Shown here: positions 1 to 6,847 of the stretch, piece by piece | How positions within the stretch are numbered: the stretch's first letter is position 1 | Layout: every line of letters begins with the position of its first letter | From: Alphaproteobacteria bacterium | GTDB lineage: Bacteria > Pseudomonadota > Alphaproteobacteria > GCA-2731375 | Direction: 5' to 3' | Assembly: GCA_028281075.1 (NCBI GenBank) | Contig: JANQKO010000266.1 | Coordinates: forward strand, 1 to 11,350 | Length of the DNA stretch: 11,350 nucleotides | Made by a program: the position numbers and the translations under genes | The notes under the pieces: model-generated | What the model was told of the DNA's origin: nothing | What the model saw: only the letters and a program-made list of their open reading frames with translations | Database searches by the model: none

Positions 1-17
1 TTCTTGTGGATGTCCAT
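1..17 (-). CDS. Start of a divergent gene, truncated by window edge
   Basis: Only the first codons lie in the window: reading leftward from base 17 the protein begins MDIHK. The reason to call it is its ribosome binding site: the complement of bases 24-29 is AAGGAG, an ideal Shine-Dalgarno sequence, placed 6 bases before the ATG. The gene is divergent from the decarboxylase pair starting at 154, so the roughly 136 bases between them should carry promoters for both. Nothing can be said about its function from five residues. The start codon also lies in one arm of a 9-base inverted repeat (see the regulatory entry at 14-78). Confidence 0.6.
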
Positions 18-78
18 TCGGCTCTCCTTGGAAATCGATGCGTTAGCAACATCAGCTTCCTCGGTCGGGGCCGAATGG
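14..78 (-). promoter_or_regulatory. Inverted repeat over the start of the divergent gene
   Basis: Bases 14-22 read CCATTCGGC and bases 70-78 read GCCGAATGG, a perfect 9-base inverted repeat with 47 bases between. In a leftward transcript beginning beyond base 78, the second arm would contain the start codon (17-15) of the divergent gene, and the loop would hold its Shine-Dalgarno sequence. It could be an RNA element masking the start codon, a split protein-binding site, or chance. The pairing is seen; the function is inferred. Confidence 0.25.
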
Positions 79-153
79 GCAACCTATTGACAGATCACAG
101 CTAGGCAGTGCGGGCGAGCGGCCCTAGAATGCGCGGCGGGGAGTAACCGGCCT

Positions 154-678
154 TTGCGTAACACCGACAATCACTGGTCCGACGACATCTTCGCCGTGCT
201 GCGCGACCACGGCGTGGCGCAGGTCGCCTATGTGCCCGACGCCGGGCACAGCCGGCTGATCGACCGCTGCATCGCGTCGAACGAGATCACGACGGTGCCG
301 CTGACCACTGAAGAGGAAGGCATGGCGCTGCTCGGCGGCGCCTGGCTCGGCGGTCAGCGCGGCGCCATGCTGATGCAGAGCAGCGGCGTCGGCAACTGCA
401 TCAACATGCTGGCCTTCACCAGGACCTGCCGCTTCCCGCTGCTGATGCTGGTGACCATGCGCGGCCAGTGGGGCGAGTTCAATCCCTGGCAGGTGCCCAT
501 GGGGCAGGCGACGCCCGACGTGCTGGAACTGTCGGGCGTGATCACCTTTCCCGTCGACGAGCCCTCGCGCATGGGCGAGACGGTCGAGGCCGCCGCCCGC
601 ATGGCCTTCGAGGGGCCGGCCGCCGTCGCCGTGCTGATCTCGCAGCGCGTGATCGGCGCCAAGAGCTTCGGCAAGTAG
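154..678 (+). CDS. Split ThDP decarboxylase, alpha subunit (ComD-like)
   Basis: This 174-residue protein is the pyrimidine-binding (N-terminal) half of a thiamine-diphosphate decarboxylase of the sulfopyruvate/phosphonopyruvate decarboxylase type, in which the two ThDP domains are separate chains. Residues 51-56 (TTEEEG) hold the glutamate run expected to contain the acid that activates the cofactor's aminopyrimidine ring. Residues 72-81 (MLMQSSGVGN) are the usual glycine-rich stretch after it. The start is TTG: an in-frame stop lies at 88-90, no ATG or GTG follows before 154, and GGGGAG at 138-143 sits 10 bases upstream. The beta-subunit gene follows after 11 bases, so the two are co-transcribed. 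The real substrate is uncertain: known relatives decarboxylate 3-sulfopyruvate (coenzyme M synthesis) or phosphonopyruvate, but no coenzyme M, sulfonate or phosphonate gene is visible nearby. Confidence 0.85.
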   Translation: MRNTDNHWSDDIFAVLRDHGVAQVAYVPDAGHSRLIDRCIASNEITTVPLTTEEEGMALLGGAWLGGQRGAMLMQSSGVGNCINMLAFTRTCRFPLLMLVTMRGQWGEFNPWQVPMGQATPDVLELSGVITFPVDEPSRMGETVEAAARMAFEGPAAVAVLISQRVIGAKSFGK

Positions 679-689
679 GGGGCGGGGCC

Positions 690-1295
690 ATGGACCGGAA
701 CCGGGCCGAGAATTATCCGCTGCGCCGCCGCGACGTCGCTGCGCGCCTGCTGGCCGACCGTGGCGACATGCTGGTGGTCGGCGGCCTGGGCGCGCCGGCC
801 TGGGACATCACGGCGGCCGGCGATAGCCCGCTCAACTTCCCACTCTGGGGCGCCATGGGCGGTGCCGCGGCGATCGGCCTCGGCCTGGCGCTGGCGCGGC
901 CCGAGCGGCGCGTGCTGGTGCTGACCGGCGACGGCGACATGCTGATGGGCGTCGGCTCGCTCGCCACGATCGCGGCGCAACGCCCGGCAAACCTGGCCAT
1001 CGTCGTGCAGGACAACGAGCGCTACGGCGAGACCGGCATGCAGACGACGCATACGGCCCACGACGTCGACCTCGCCGGCATGGCCGCCGCCGCCGGCTTC
1101 CCCGTGACCGGCCGGGTGGCGGACGAGGCCGAGTTCGCCGCCGCGATCCCGGTGATCCGCGCGGCCCCGGGCCCGGTGTTCTACAACGTCAAGATCCGCG
1201 CCGAGATGCTCGATTTCGTCATGCCGCCCAAGGACGGCGCGCACCTGAAGGACCGCATGCGCATCGCGCTCCTTGGCCCCGACGCGGTGGTCTGA
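690..1295 (+). CDS. Split ThDP decarboxylase, beta subunit (ComE-like)
   Basis: This 201-residue protein is the diphosphate-binding half that complements the preceding gene product; the active site should form between the two chains. The ThDP-Mg motif is visible: GDG at residues 80-82 and the conserved Asn at 109 (VVQDNERYGETG), with the normal spacing of about 26 residues. Residues 50-62 (FPLWGAMGGAAAI) match the family's Gly/Ala-rich stretch before the cofactor site. ATG at 690 is preferred over an in-frame upstream start because it lies 11 bases after the alpha-subunit stop and a purine-rich AGGGGG (677-682) precedes it. Extending it upstream gives a low-complexity Arg/Gly-rich sequence that overlaps the alpha gene and looks non-native. 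The pair is probably a cytosolic 2-oxo acid decarboxylase; the substrate cannot be read from the sequence. Confidence 0.87.
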   Translation: MDRNRAENYPLRRRDVAARLLADRGDMLVVGGLGAPAWDITAAGDSPLNFPLWGAMGGAAAIGLGLALARPERRVLVLTGDGDMLMGVGSLATIAAQRPANLAIVVQDNERYGETGMQTTHTAHDVDLAGMAAAAGFPVTGRVADEAEFAAAIPVIRAAPGPVFYNVKIRAEMLDFVMPPKDGAHLKDRMRIALLGPDAVV

Positions 1296-1307
1296 GGCAA
1301 AGGCGTA

Positions 1308-1337
1308 TCATCACGAGGGCCGTGGCCCCCGTGATGA
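1308..1337. terminator. Stem-loop between convergent genes
   Basis: TCATCACGAGGGCC (1308-1321) pairs with GGCCCCCGTGATGA (1324-1337): 14 positions with a single mismatch and only two bases between the arms (a few inner pairs would open to form the loop). It fills the 61-base gap between the decarboxylase beta gene and the oppositely oriented peroxiredoxin gene, the position of a bidirectional terminator. There is no clear T-run on either side, so it is not a textbook intrinsic terminator. Confidence 0.6.
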
Positions 1338-1356
1338 CTACCAAACTTAATCCTTG

Positions 1357-2019
<663 letters not shown>

Positions 2020-2061
2020 GCGTCCTCTCCCTCTGATCTGCGGTCGAAATCATGCCCGATA

Positions 2062-2073
2062 CCCGGCGCCGGG
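2062..2073. other. Perfect 12-base palindrome upstream of peroxiredoxin
   Basis: CCCGGCGCCGGG is self-complementary and lies about 45 bases before the peroxiredoxin start. With no unpaired loop it is more likely a duplex DNA site or part of a larger fold than a stable small hairpin. In such GC-rich DNA it may be chance. Confidence 0.25.
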
Positions 2074-2090
2074 CCGGGGAAACGCGCGCC

Positions 2091-2112
2091 AGGTGCGCGC
2101 CTTCGCGCACCT
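2091..2112 (-). terminator. Hairpin after the solute-binding protein gene
   Basis: AGGTGCGCG (2091-2099) and CGCGCACCT (2104-2112) form a perfect 9-base stem with a 4-base loop. Transcription from the solute-binding protein gene meets it about 70 bases after the stop codon, and the transcript then reads GGCGCGCGTTTCCCC, with only a short T-run. It most likely ends that transcript and insulates the peroxiredoxin gene. Confidence 0.5.
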
Positions 2113-2180
2113 ACGCTACACCCGATCGACGCCGCGCTCACTCACCTATGCAGGTAGGCGCGGGGCCGCGGAATATCCAG

Positions 2181-3752
2181 CTAGTTGACGACCACCCAGC
2201 GCAGATTGAAGAAATTGTCGGCCCGCTGCACCAGGTCGACCTTCTCCTTCGCGCCCCAGGCCAGCGACTGCTGGTGCAGCGGGATATGGCCGACCGCGCG
2301 CTTGTGGATGGTGAAGGCTTCGTTGATCATCGCCTGCCGCCGCGCCGGGTCCAGCTCGCGGCCGATCGCGGCCACCAGCGCGTCCGTGCGGGCATCCGAA
2401 TAGCCGCCGAAGTTCCACGAGCCCAGCCGTTTTTCCTTGTTCGGTGTCGACATCAGGAAGCGCAGCGGATGGTGCGCGTCATAGGTGCCCGAGGTCCAGC
2501 CGAGCAGGTAGAAGCTGGTGTCGAGGTTCCGCAGCTTCTTGAAATACTGCGCCTTCGGCATGGCGTTGAGCCGGACGCGGACGCCGACCTTGGCCAGCAT
2601 CGAGACCACGGCCTTGCAGATCGCCTCGTCGTTGACATAGCGGTTGTTCGGGCAGTCCAGGCCCAGTTCGAAACCGTCGCCATAGCCGGCCGCGGCGAGA
2701 CCGTCTCGGGCGGCGGCCGGATCGTAGGCGTAGCGGTCGTTCAGCGCCGGATCGAAACCGTTGATGCCCGGACCGATCATCAGGCCGGTCGGCGTCGCCT
2801 GGCCGCGCATCAGCTTGCTGTTGACGGCGTCGACGTCGATCGCCTGGTACAGCGCCTTGCGGACCCGCACGTCCTTCAGCGGGTTCCGGCCCTTGACGTC
2901 GGAATAGATCAGCTCGTCGCGGCTGACGTCCATGCCGAGGAAGATCGTGCGCAGCTCCGGCCCGCTCAGCAGCTTGACGCCCGGCGTCTTGACGATGCGG
3001 TCCATGTCCTGCACCGGCACCGGATAGACCATGTCGGTCTCGCCCGACAGCAGCGCGGCGACGCGCGTGGCGTCGGCCGTGATCGGCGACACCGTGGCCC
3101 TGGTCAGGTTGTGCTCGGGCGTGTCCCACCAGGCGCCGTTGGCCGCCAGCTCGGTGCGCACGTCCTGCTCGCGCGCGGTGATGCGGAACGGCCCCGTGCC
3201 GTTGGCATGCGTGGTGGCATGGTTCTGCACGTCGCGCCGCACGCTGGCCGCGTCCGTCGCCTTGTTCTCCGCCGCCCAGCTCGCCGACATGATCAGCCAG
3301 TTGGAGATTTCCTCCGGCAGGATCGGCGCCGGACCGTTGGTGACGACGTCGACGGTCAGATCGTCGACCACCTTCACCGCGCGGATCGAGCCCACCATCG
3401 AGCGGATGCCCGAGCCCTCGGCGCTGGCGCGCTCGAACGAGAACTTCACGTCCTCGGCCGTGAACGGCCGGCCGTCATGGAAGGTGACGCCGGCGCGCAG
3501 CGTGAAGCGCCAGACGTCGGCGCCGGTCGATTCCCAGCGCGTCGCCAGGGCCGGCTCCAGCGCCAGGTCCCGGCCCCGGCGCAGCAGGCCTTCGTAGACG
3601 TTGCCCAGGAAGCCGAGCGTCAGGCCCTCGGCCAGGCCGTGCGGATCGAGTGTCGCCGCGTCGCCCTTCGACGACCAGCGGAAGCTCTCGGCCTGCGCGC
3701 CGCCGGCCAGAAGTCCGAGCGCCAGCGCGGCCGCCATCGTTCTCGTGTACAT
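2181..3752 (-). CDS. ABC transporter family 5 solute-binding protein
   Basis: This 523-residue periplasmic protein belongs to SBP_bac_5 (DppA/OppA/NikA type), whose members bind peptides, metal chelates or other small solutes. It starts MYTRTMAAALALGLLAGG with a classic signal peptide and probable cleavage after AQA (residue 21). The lines FRWSSKGDAATLDPHG near the mature N-terminus and FHDGRPFTAEDVKFSFERA further on are family hallmarks, and the length fits. The start is the ATG at 3752 rather than the in-frame GTG two codons earlier: AGGGGG (complement of 3762-3767) lies 9 bases before the ATG but only 3 before the GTG. No permease or ATPase gene is adjacent, so it is an orphan that must use a transporter encoded elsewhere. 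It follows the CobW GTPase gene by 35 bases, so the two are probably one operon. The ligand is unknown. Confidence 0.9.
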   Translation of the reverse strand: MYTRTMAAALALGLLAGGAQAESFRWSSKGDAATLDPHGLAEGLTLGFLGNVYEGLLRRGRDLALEPALATRWESTGADVWRFTLRAGVTFHDGRPFTAEDVKFSFERASAEGSGIRSMVGSIRAVKVVDDLTVDVVTNGPAPILPEEISNWLIMSASWAAENKATDAASVRRDVQNHATTHANGTGPFRITAREQDVRTELAANGAWWDTPEHNLTRATVSPITADATRVAALLSGETDMVYPVPVQDMDRIVKTPGVKLLSGPELRTIFLGMDVSRDELIYSDVKGRNPLKDVRVRKALYQAIDVDAVNSKLMRGQATPTGLMIGPGINGFDPALNDRYAYDPAAARDGLAAAGYGDGFELGLDCPNNRYVNDEAICKAVVSMLAKVGVRVRLNAMPKAQYFKKLRNLDTSFYLLGWTSGTYDAHHPLRFLMSTPNKEKRLGSWNFGGYSDARTDALVAAIGRELDPARRQAMINEAFTIHKRAVGHIPLHQQSLAWGAKEKVDLVQRADNFFNLRWVVVN

Positions 3753-3761
3753 GGCCACAAG

Positions 3762-3767
3762 CCCCCT
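3762..3767 (-). promoter_or_regulatory. Ribosome binding site deciding the solute-binding protein start
   Basis: The complement reads AGGGGG, 9 bases before the ATG at 3752. The alternative in-frame GTG at 3758 would be only 3 bases away, so the ATG start is preferred. Confidence 0.6.
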
Positions 3768-3787
3768 GTATCGCAGTCCCCAAGAAA

Positions 3788-4870
3788 TCAGGTGTGGACC
3801 TTGATGCCACCACTCCCGGCGGCGTCGGTCAATGCGCTCAGCATGTCCGCCACGGTCTCGCGCGGTAAATTCCGCGTGATGAAGACGATGCGGCTGCGCC
3901 GGTCCTCGCCGGGCCAGGCGGCAAGCGTCACCGGCGGATGGAACAGGTGCTGGACGCCGTGGATCACCACCGGCTTGTCGGTCTCGACCAGGTTCAGCAG
4001 GCCCTTGACCCGCAGCAGGTCGTCGCCGCGATAGGTCGCCAGCAGCTCCATCCAGGTCGCCAACGCCTGCCAGGACAGCGGCTCGTCGAAATACATGCAG
4101 AAGGCGCGGATGCTGTCGTCGTGCCGGTTGACGTCGTTGTGGTCATGTTCATGGTCATGGCCGTGATCATGATCGTGCGCGTCACCGTCGCCATAGGCCT
4201 CTTCCTTCAGCCAGCGGCGCACGTCCAGGCTCTTGGTCTCGGGATTGTAGAGGCCGGCGTCGAACAGATCAGCCGGCTCGATCTCGCCGTGCCGGACCCG
4301 ATGCACGCTGACGGCCGGGTTGAGCTGCCGCAGCCGGTCGGCGAGTGCCGTCATGCCGGCTTCGTCCGCCAGGTCCGACTTGGTGATCAGCACGCGGTCG
4401 GCGACGGCGGCCTGCTTCACCGCCTCGACGTGGTTGTCCAGCGTCGCGTCGCCGTTCACGGCGTCGACCGTGGTGATCACGCCGTCCAGGCGATAGCGCA
4501 TGACCAGAAACGGATCGGCCATCAGCGTGTGCAGGATCGGCGCCGGGTCGGCCAGGCCCGTGGTCTCGATGACGAGCCGGCGGAACTCCGGCACCTCGTT
4601 CTTGACCCGGCGGATATAGAGGTTGCGGAGCGTGTCGACCAGCTCGCCGCGGATCGTGCAGCAGAGGCAGCCGCTGCTCATCAGCATGACGTCGTCGTCC
4701 GACTGCTCGACCAGCGCGTTGTCGATGCCGATCTCGCCGAACTCGTTGATCACCACGGCCGTGTCGGCCATGTCGGCATGCCGCAGCAGCCGGTTCAGCA
4801 GCGTCGTTTTGCCGCTGCCCAGAAAGCCGGTGATCACCGACACCGGCAGCAGTTCGTCTGGCGTTTCCAT
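3788..4870 (-). CDS. CobW/COG0523 family GTPase, probable metal chaperone
   Basis: This 360-residue cytosolic G3E-family P-loop GTPase belongs to a group that inserts or traffics metals such as Zn, Co or Ni. The Walker A motif is GFLGSGKTT (residues 15-23). The family's metal-binding CxCC motif is Cys68-Leu-Cys70-Cys71, ETTGLADP is at 102-109, and the base-recognition motif is TKSD (163-166). A His-rich linker (HDHDHGHDHEHDH, 232-244) has seven alternating histidines, with another His at 250, and joins the GTPase domain to the CobW C-terminal domain. The ATG at 4870 is chosen over a GTG nine codons upstream because GAGGG stands just before it and the upstream start has no ribosome site. It lies directly upstream of the solute-binding protein gene. 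No cobalamin gene is nearby, so a cobaltochelatase role is not indicated; zinc or another metal is equally possible. Confidence 0.92.
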   Translation of the reverse strand: METPDELLPVSVITGFLGSGKTTLLNRLLRHADMADTAVVINEFGEIGIDNALVEQSDDDVMLMSSGCLCCTIRGELVDTLRNLYIRRVKNEVPEFRRLVIETTGLADPAPILHTLMADPFLVMRYRLDGVITTVDAVNGDATLDNHVEAVKQAAVADRVLITKSDLADEAGMTALADRLRQLNPAVSVHRVRHGEIEPADLFDAGLYNPETKSLDVRRWLKEEAYGDGDAHDHDHGHDHEHDHNDVNRHDDSIRAFCMYFDEPLSWQALATWMELLATYRGDDLLRVKGLLNLVETDKPVVIHGVQHLFHPPVTLAAWPGEDRRSRIVFITRNLPRETVADMLSALTDAAGSGGIKVHT

Positions 4871-4901
4871 GACCCTCAGCCTATAGCACAGACGCACCGT
4901 T

Positions 4902-4914
4902 GTTGCGCGCCAAC
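4902..4914. promoter_or_regulatory. Possible operator upstream of the CobW GTPase
   Basis: GTTGCGCGCCAAC is an inverted repeat of the form GTTG-N5-CAAC, 32 bases before the ATG. On the minus strand it lies just upstream of TATAG (complement of 4882-4886), which could belong to a -10 element, so the palindrome would sit in the spacer/-35 region. It does not resemble an alphaproteobacterial Zur box that I know. It is a weak candidate for a repressor site. Confidence 0.25.
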
Positions 4915-4942
4915 GCGATTCCGCAAATGCCGTGCCTGACGC

Positions 4943-5035
4943 CCCTGGATGCCCGGATCAAGTCCGGGCATGACGGATAAGGTATTGATTTCTCAACAAT
5001 ATCGTCATTGCCGGGCTTGACCCGGCAATCCAGGG
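4943..5035. repeat. Inverted pair of 33-base palindromic repeats
   Basis: Unit 1 (4943-4975, starting CCCTGGATGCCCGGATCAAG) and unit 2 on the other strand (5003-5035, starting CCCTGGATTGCCGGGTCAAG) match at 27 of 33 positions. Each holds its own 8-base stem around the loop TCAAG (TGCCCGGA/TCCGGGCA and TTGCCGGG/CCCGGCAA). The six differences form three compensating pairs that keep both stems intact. The units face each other across 27 AT-richer bases (about 4976-5002). The whole lies between the flavoprotein stop (5049) and the CobW promoter. It resembles short dispersed repeats common in alphaproteobacterial intergenic DNA, and may also fold into one long structure that ends flavoprotein transcription. 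Confidence 0.8.
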
Positions 5036-5048
5036 CCACGGAGCACCA

Positions 5049-6752
5049 TCACGCATCCACGCCCGTGACGTGCCGGCCGGCGATGTAGCCGAAGGTCATG
5101 GCCGGGCCGATGGTGATGCCGGCGCCGGGATAGGTGCCGCCCATGACGCTCGCCATGTCGTTGCCGGCCGCGTAGAGGCCCGGGATCGGCGCCCCGTCGT
5201 CGCGCAGCACCTGGGCGTGCCGGTTGGTGCGCAGGCCGATGAAGGTGCCGAGTTCGCCCGGCACCATGCGCAGGCCGTAGAACGGCGGCGTCGCCAGCGG
5301 CGCGACGCAGGGGTTGGGGCCGTGCTTCGGATCGCCGTTGAAATGGTTATAGGCGTTGTTGCCTTTATGGAACTCCGGGTCCCGCCCCTGCGCCGCGGGG
5401 CCGTTGAAGCGCGTGACGGTGGCGGTCAGGCCGTCGCCGTCGATGCCCAGTTTCGCCGCCAGCTCGGCCAGCGTCCGGCCGCGCTCGACATAGCCCGAGC
5501 GCAGGTGCGGACCTAGCCGGCCGGGCGCCGGCGGCGCCGCGCCCAGGCCGTAGCGGCGGATCGCCCGGTGGTCGGTGATCAGGTAGGCCTCGATCCGGTC
5601 GTCGTCGCGGCAGGCCTCGAACATGCCCGGCACGAAGTCGTGATAGGAGTCGGCCTCGTTGGCGAAACGCCGGCCGTGGCGGTCGACGGCGATCACGCCG
5701 GGCTTGCCGCGGTCGACGAAATGCGGGAAGGGCGCCGTGCCGCCGTTCGGCTGCGGCACCAGCGAGACCGGCGTCCAGGCCGCCGGGTGCACCGCGTCGT
5801 TGGCGAAGCCGGCGCCCGCTGCCTGCGCCAGCCGCACGCCGTCGCCGGTATTGGCCGCGGGCGGCAGCGAGGTGTGGTTCTTGCCGGCCCGGACATGGTC
5901 GTAGTGCCGGGCCTTCAACTCGGCGCTCTGCGGGAAGCCGCCGGCCGCCAGCACCACGCCCCGGCGGGTCCGTACCTCGGTCTCGACGCCGTCCCGGTCG
6001 ACGATGGCGCCGGTTACCTTGCCGTCCTCGGTCAGCAGGCGCGTCAGCGGCGACGACAGCCAGAGCGGCAGGTCTTGCTCGAAGGCGGTCAGCGCCATGC
6101 GGGCGATCAGCGCGTTGCCGTTGGCGATCCGCGTGCCGCGGGGAAAGCGCAGCCGGTCCATGGCGTGCCGGGCCATGATCCGCGCGACGTAGGCGGCCGA
6201 GCGGATCGAGCGCGTCATGTTCAGGAGATGCGGCAGGTCGTCCCGGCCGACCATCATGCCGCCCATGATCGTCATCGTCCTGAGCGGCGCCCGCAACTGC
6301 CGGAAGCGGTCGCCCAGCAGGCGGCCGTCGAACTGGTCGGGCAGCAGCGAGCGACCGCCGTTCGCGCCCCCCGGCAGGTCCGGATGGTAGTCGGCCCAGT
6401 TGTCCATCAGCGTGTAGCGCACGTGGCTGTGGCGCTCGAAGAAGTCGAGCATGGGCGCCCCATGGGCGATAAACGCCTCGGCCTTGTCGCGGTCGAGCCG
6501 GTTGCCGACCTCGTTCTGCAGATAGGTCAGCGCGTCCTCGGGCGTGTCGGCGATGCCCGCTTTCCTGGCGTGGCTGGTGCCGGGAATCCAGATCACGCCG
6601 GCGGAATAGGCCGTGGTGCCGCCGAACGCGGGCGCCTTCTCGGTCAGGATCACCTCGGCGCCGTGATGCGCCGCGGTCAGCGCCGCCGCGAAGCCGCCGG
6701 CGCCCGACCCCACCACCAGAACGTCGCAATCCACATGGCCGTTTCCCGCCAT
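5049..6752 (-). CDS. FAD-dependent oxidoreductase, KstD/fumarate-reductase-like
   Basis: This 567-residue flavoprotein belongs to the FAD_binding_2 family (fumarate reductase and 3-ketosteroid delta1-dehydrogenase group). The N-terminal dinucleotide fold has GSGAGG (15-20) with Glu38 ending the second strand to bind the FAD ribose, then FGGTTAYSAGVIWIPG. The C-terminus has VPGELGTFIGLRTN (497-510), YAAGN (527-531) and YPGAGITIGPAMTFGY (541-556), which resemble ketosteroid dehydrogenases more than respiratory fumarate reductases. Tyr492 (PPFYG) may correspond to a catalytic Tyr of that group. No signal peptide or covalent-FAD motif is evident. The start at 6752 is chosen because GGAGG (complement of 6760-6764) is 7 bases away; an ATG six codons upstream overlaps this site. 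No steroid-catabolism gene is in view, so the substrate is open: steroid-like enones or other 2-enoyl compounds are possible. Confidence 0.88.
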   Translation of the reverse strand: MAGNGHVDCDVLVVGSGAGGFAAALTAAHHGAEVILTEKAPAFGGTTAYSAGVIWIPGTSHARKAGIADTPEDALTYLQNEVGNRLDRDKAEAFIAHGAPMLDFFERHSHVRYTLMDNWADYHPDLPGGANGGRSLLPDQFDGRLLGDRFRQLRAPLRTMTIMGGMMVGRDDLPHLLNMTRSIRSAAYVARIMARHAMDRLRFPRGTRIANGNALIARMALTAFEQDLPLWLSSPLTRLLTEDGKVTGAIVDRDGVETEVRTRRGVVLAAGGFPQSAELKARHYDHVRAGKNHTSLPPAANTGDGVRLAQAAGAGFANDAVHPAAWTPVSLVPQPNGGTAPFPHFVDRGKPGVIAVDRHGRRFANEADSYHDFVPGMFEACRDDDRIEAYLITDHRAIRRYGLGAAPPAPGRLGPHLRSGYVERGRTLAELAAKLGIDGDGLTATVTRFNGPAAQGRDPEFHKGNNAYNHFNGDPKHGPNPCVAPLATPPFYGLRMVPGELGTFIGLRTNRHAQVLRDDGAPIPGLYAAGNDMASVMGGTYPGAGITIGPAMTFGYIAGRHVTGVDA

Positions 6753-6759
6753 CGACACC

Positions 6760-6764
6760 CCTCC
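6760..6764 (-). promoter_or_regulatory. Ribosome binding site deciding the flavoprotein start
   Basis: The complement reads GGAGG (within GGAGGGG), 7 bases before the ATG at 6752. It lies inside the region that the longer reading from 6770 would translate, so the shorter protein is favoured. Confidence 0.65.
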
Positions 6765-6809
6765 GTACATCTGATCTTTTGCCGGCTATCCTGCACAAAG
6801 CCGCCGGCG

Positions 6810-6838
6810 TTGCACGCGGGAAAAATGCGCGCTAGGCA
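6810..6838 (+). promoter_or_regulatory. Weak promoter candidate for the hydrolase gene
   Basis: TTGCAC (6810-6815) and TAGGCA (6833-6838) are separated by 17 bases. The -35 element is good, the -10 element poor. Transcription would begin near 6845, one to three bases before the ATG at 6848, giving an almost leaderless mRNA. This agrees with the absence of a Shine-Dalgarno sequence before that ATG. Confidence 0.3.
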
Positions 6839-6847
6839 TGTGGCGAC

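Noticed and set aside
87..130. TTGACA (87-92) and TAGAAT (125-130) as a promoter for the decarboxylase genes
   Set aside because: The elements are 32 bases apart, far too long for one sigma-70 promoter. Either may belong to a real promoter, but I cannot pair them.
468..689. Upstream extension of the decarboxylase beta subunit
   Set aside because: It would overlap most of the alpha gene and adds an Arg/Gly-rich sequence absent from the family; the ATG at 690 has the right spacing.
354..1244. 296-codon minus-strand open frame opposite the decarboxylase genes
   Set aside because: It spans both subunit genes on the wrong strand and has shadow-like composition (His/Arg/Asp/Ala-rich); the plus-strand proteins have full ThDP motifs.
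2052..4034. 660-codon plus-strand open frame over the solute-binding protein gene
   Set aside because: It is antisense to two genes with clear family motifs, is rich in Arg, His, Gln, Val and Asp as expected from a high-GC shadow frame, and shows no recognisable domain.
4871..4942. Cobalamin riboswitch before the CobW-type gene
   Set aside because: The leader is short and shows no B12-box-like conserved core; nothing else nearby belongs to cobalamin synthesis.
4943..5035. CRISPR-like repeats
   Set aside because: There are only two units, in opposite orientations, with internal palindromes and no regular spacers or cas genes.
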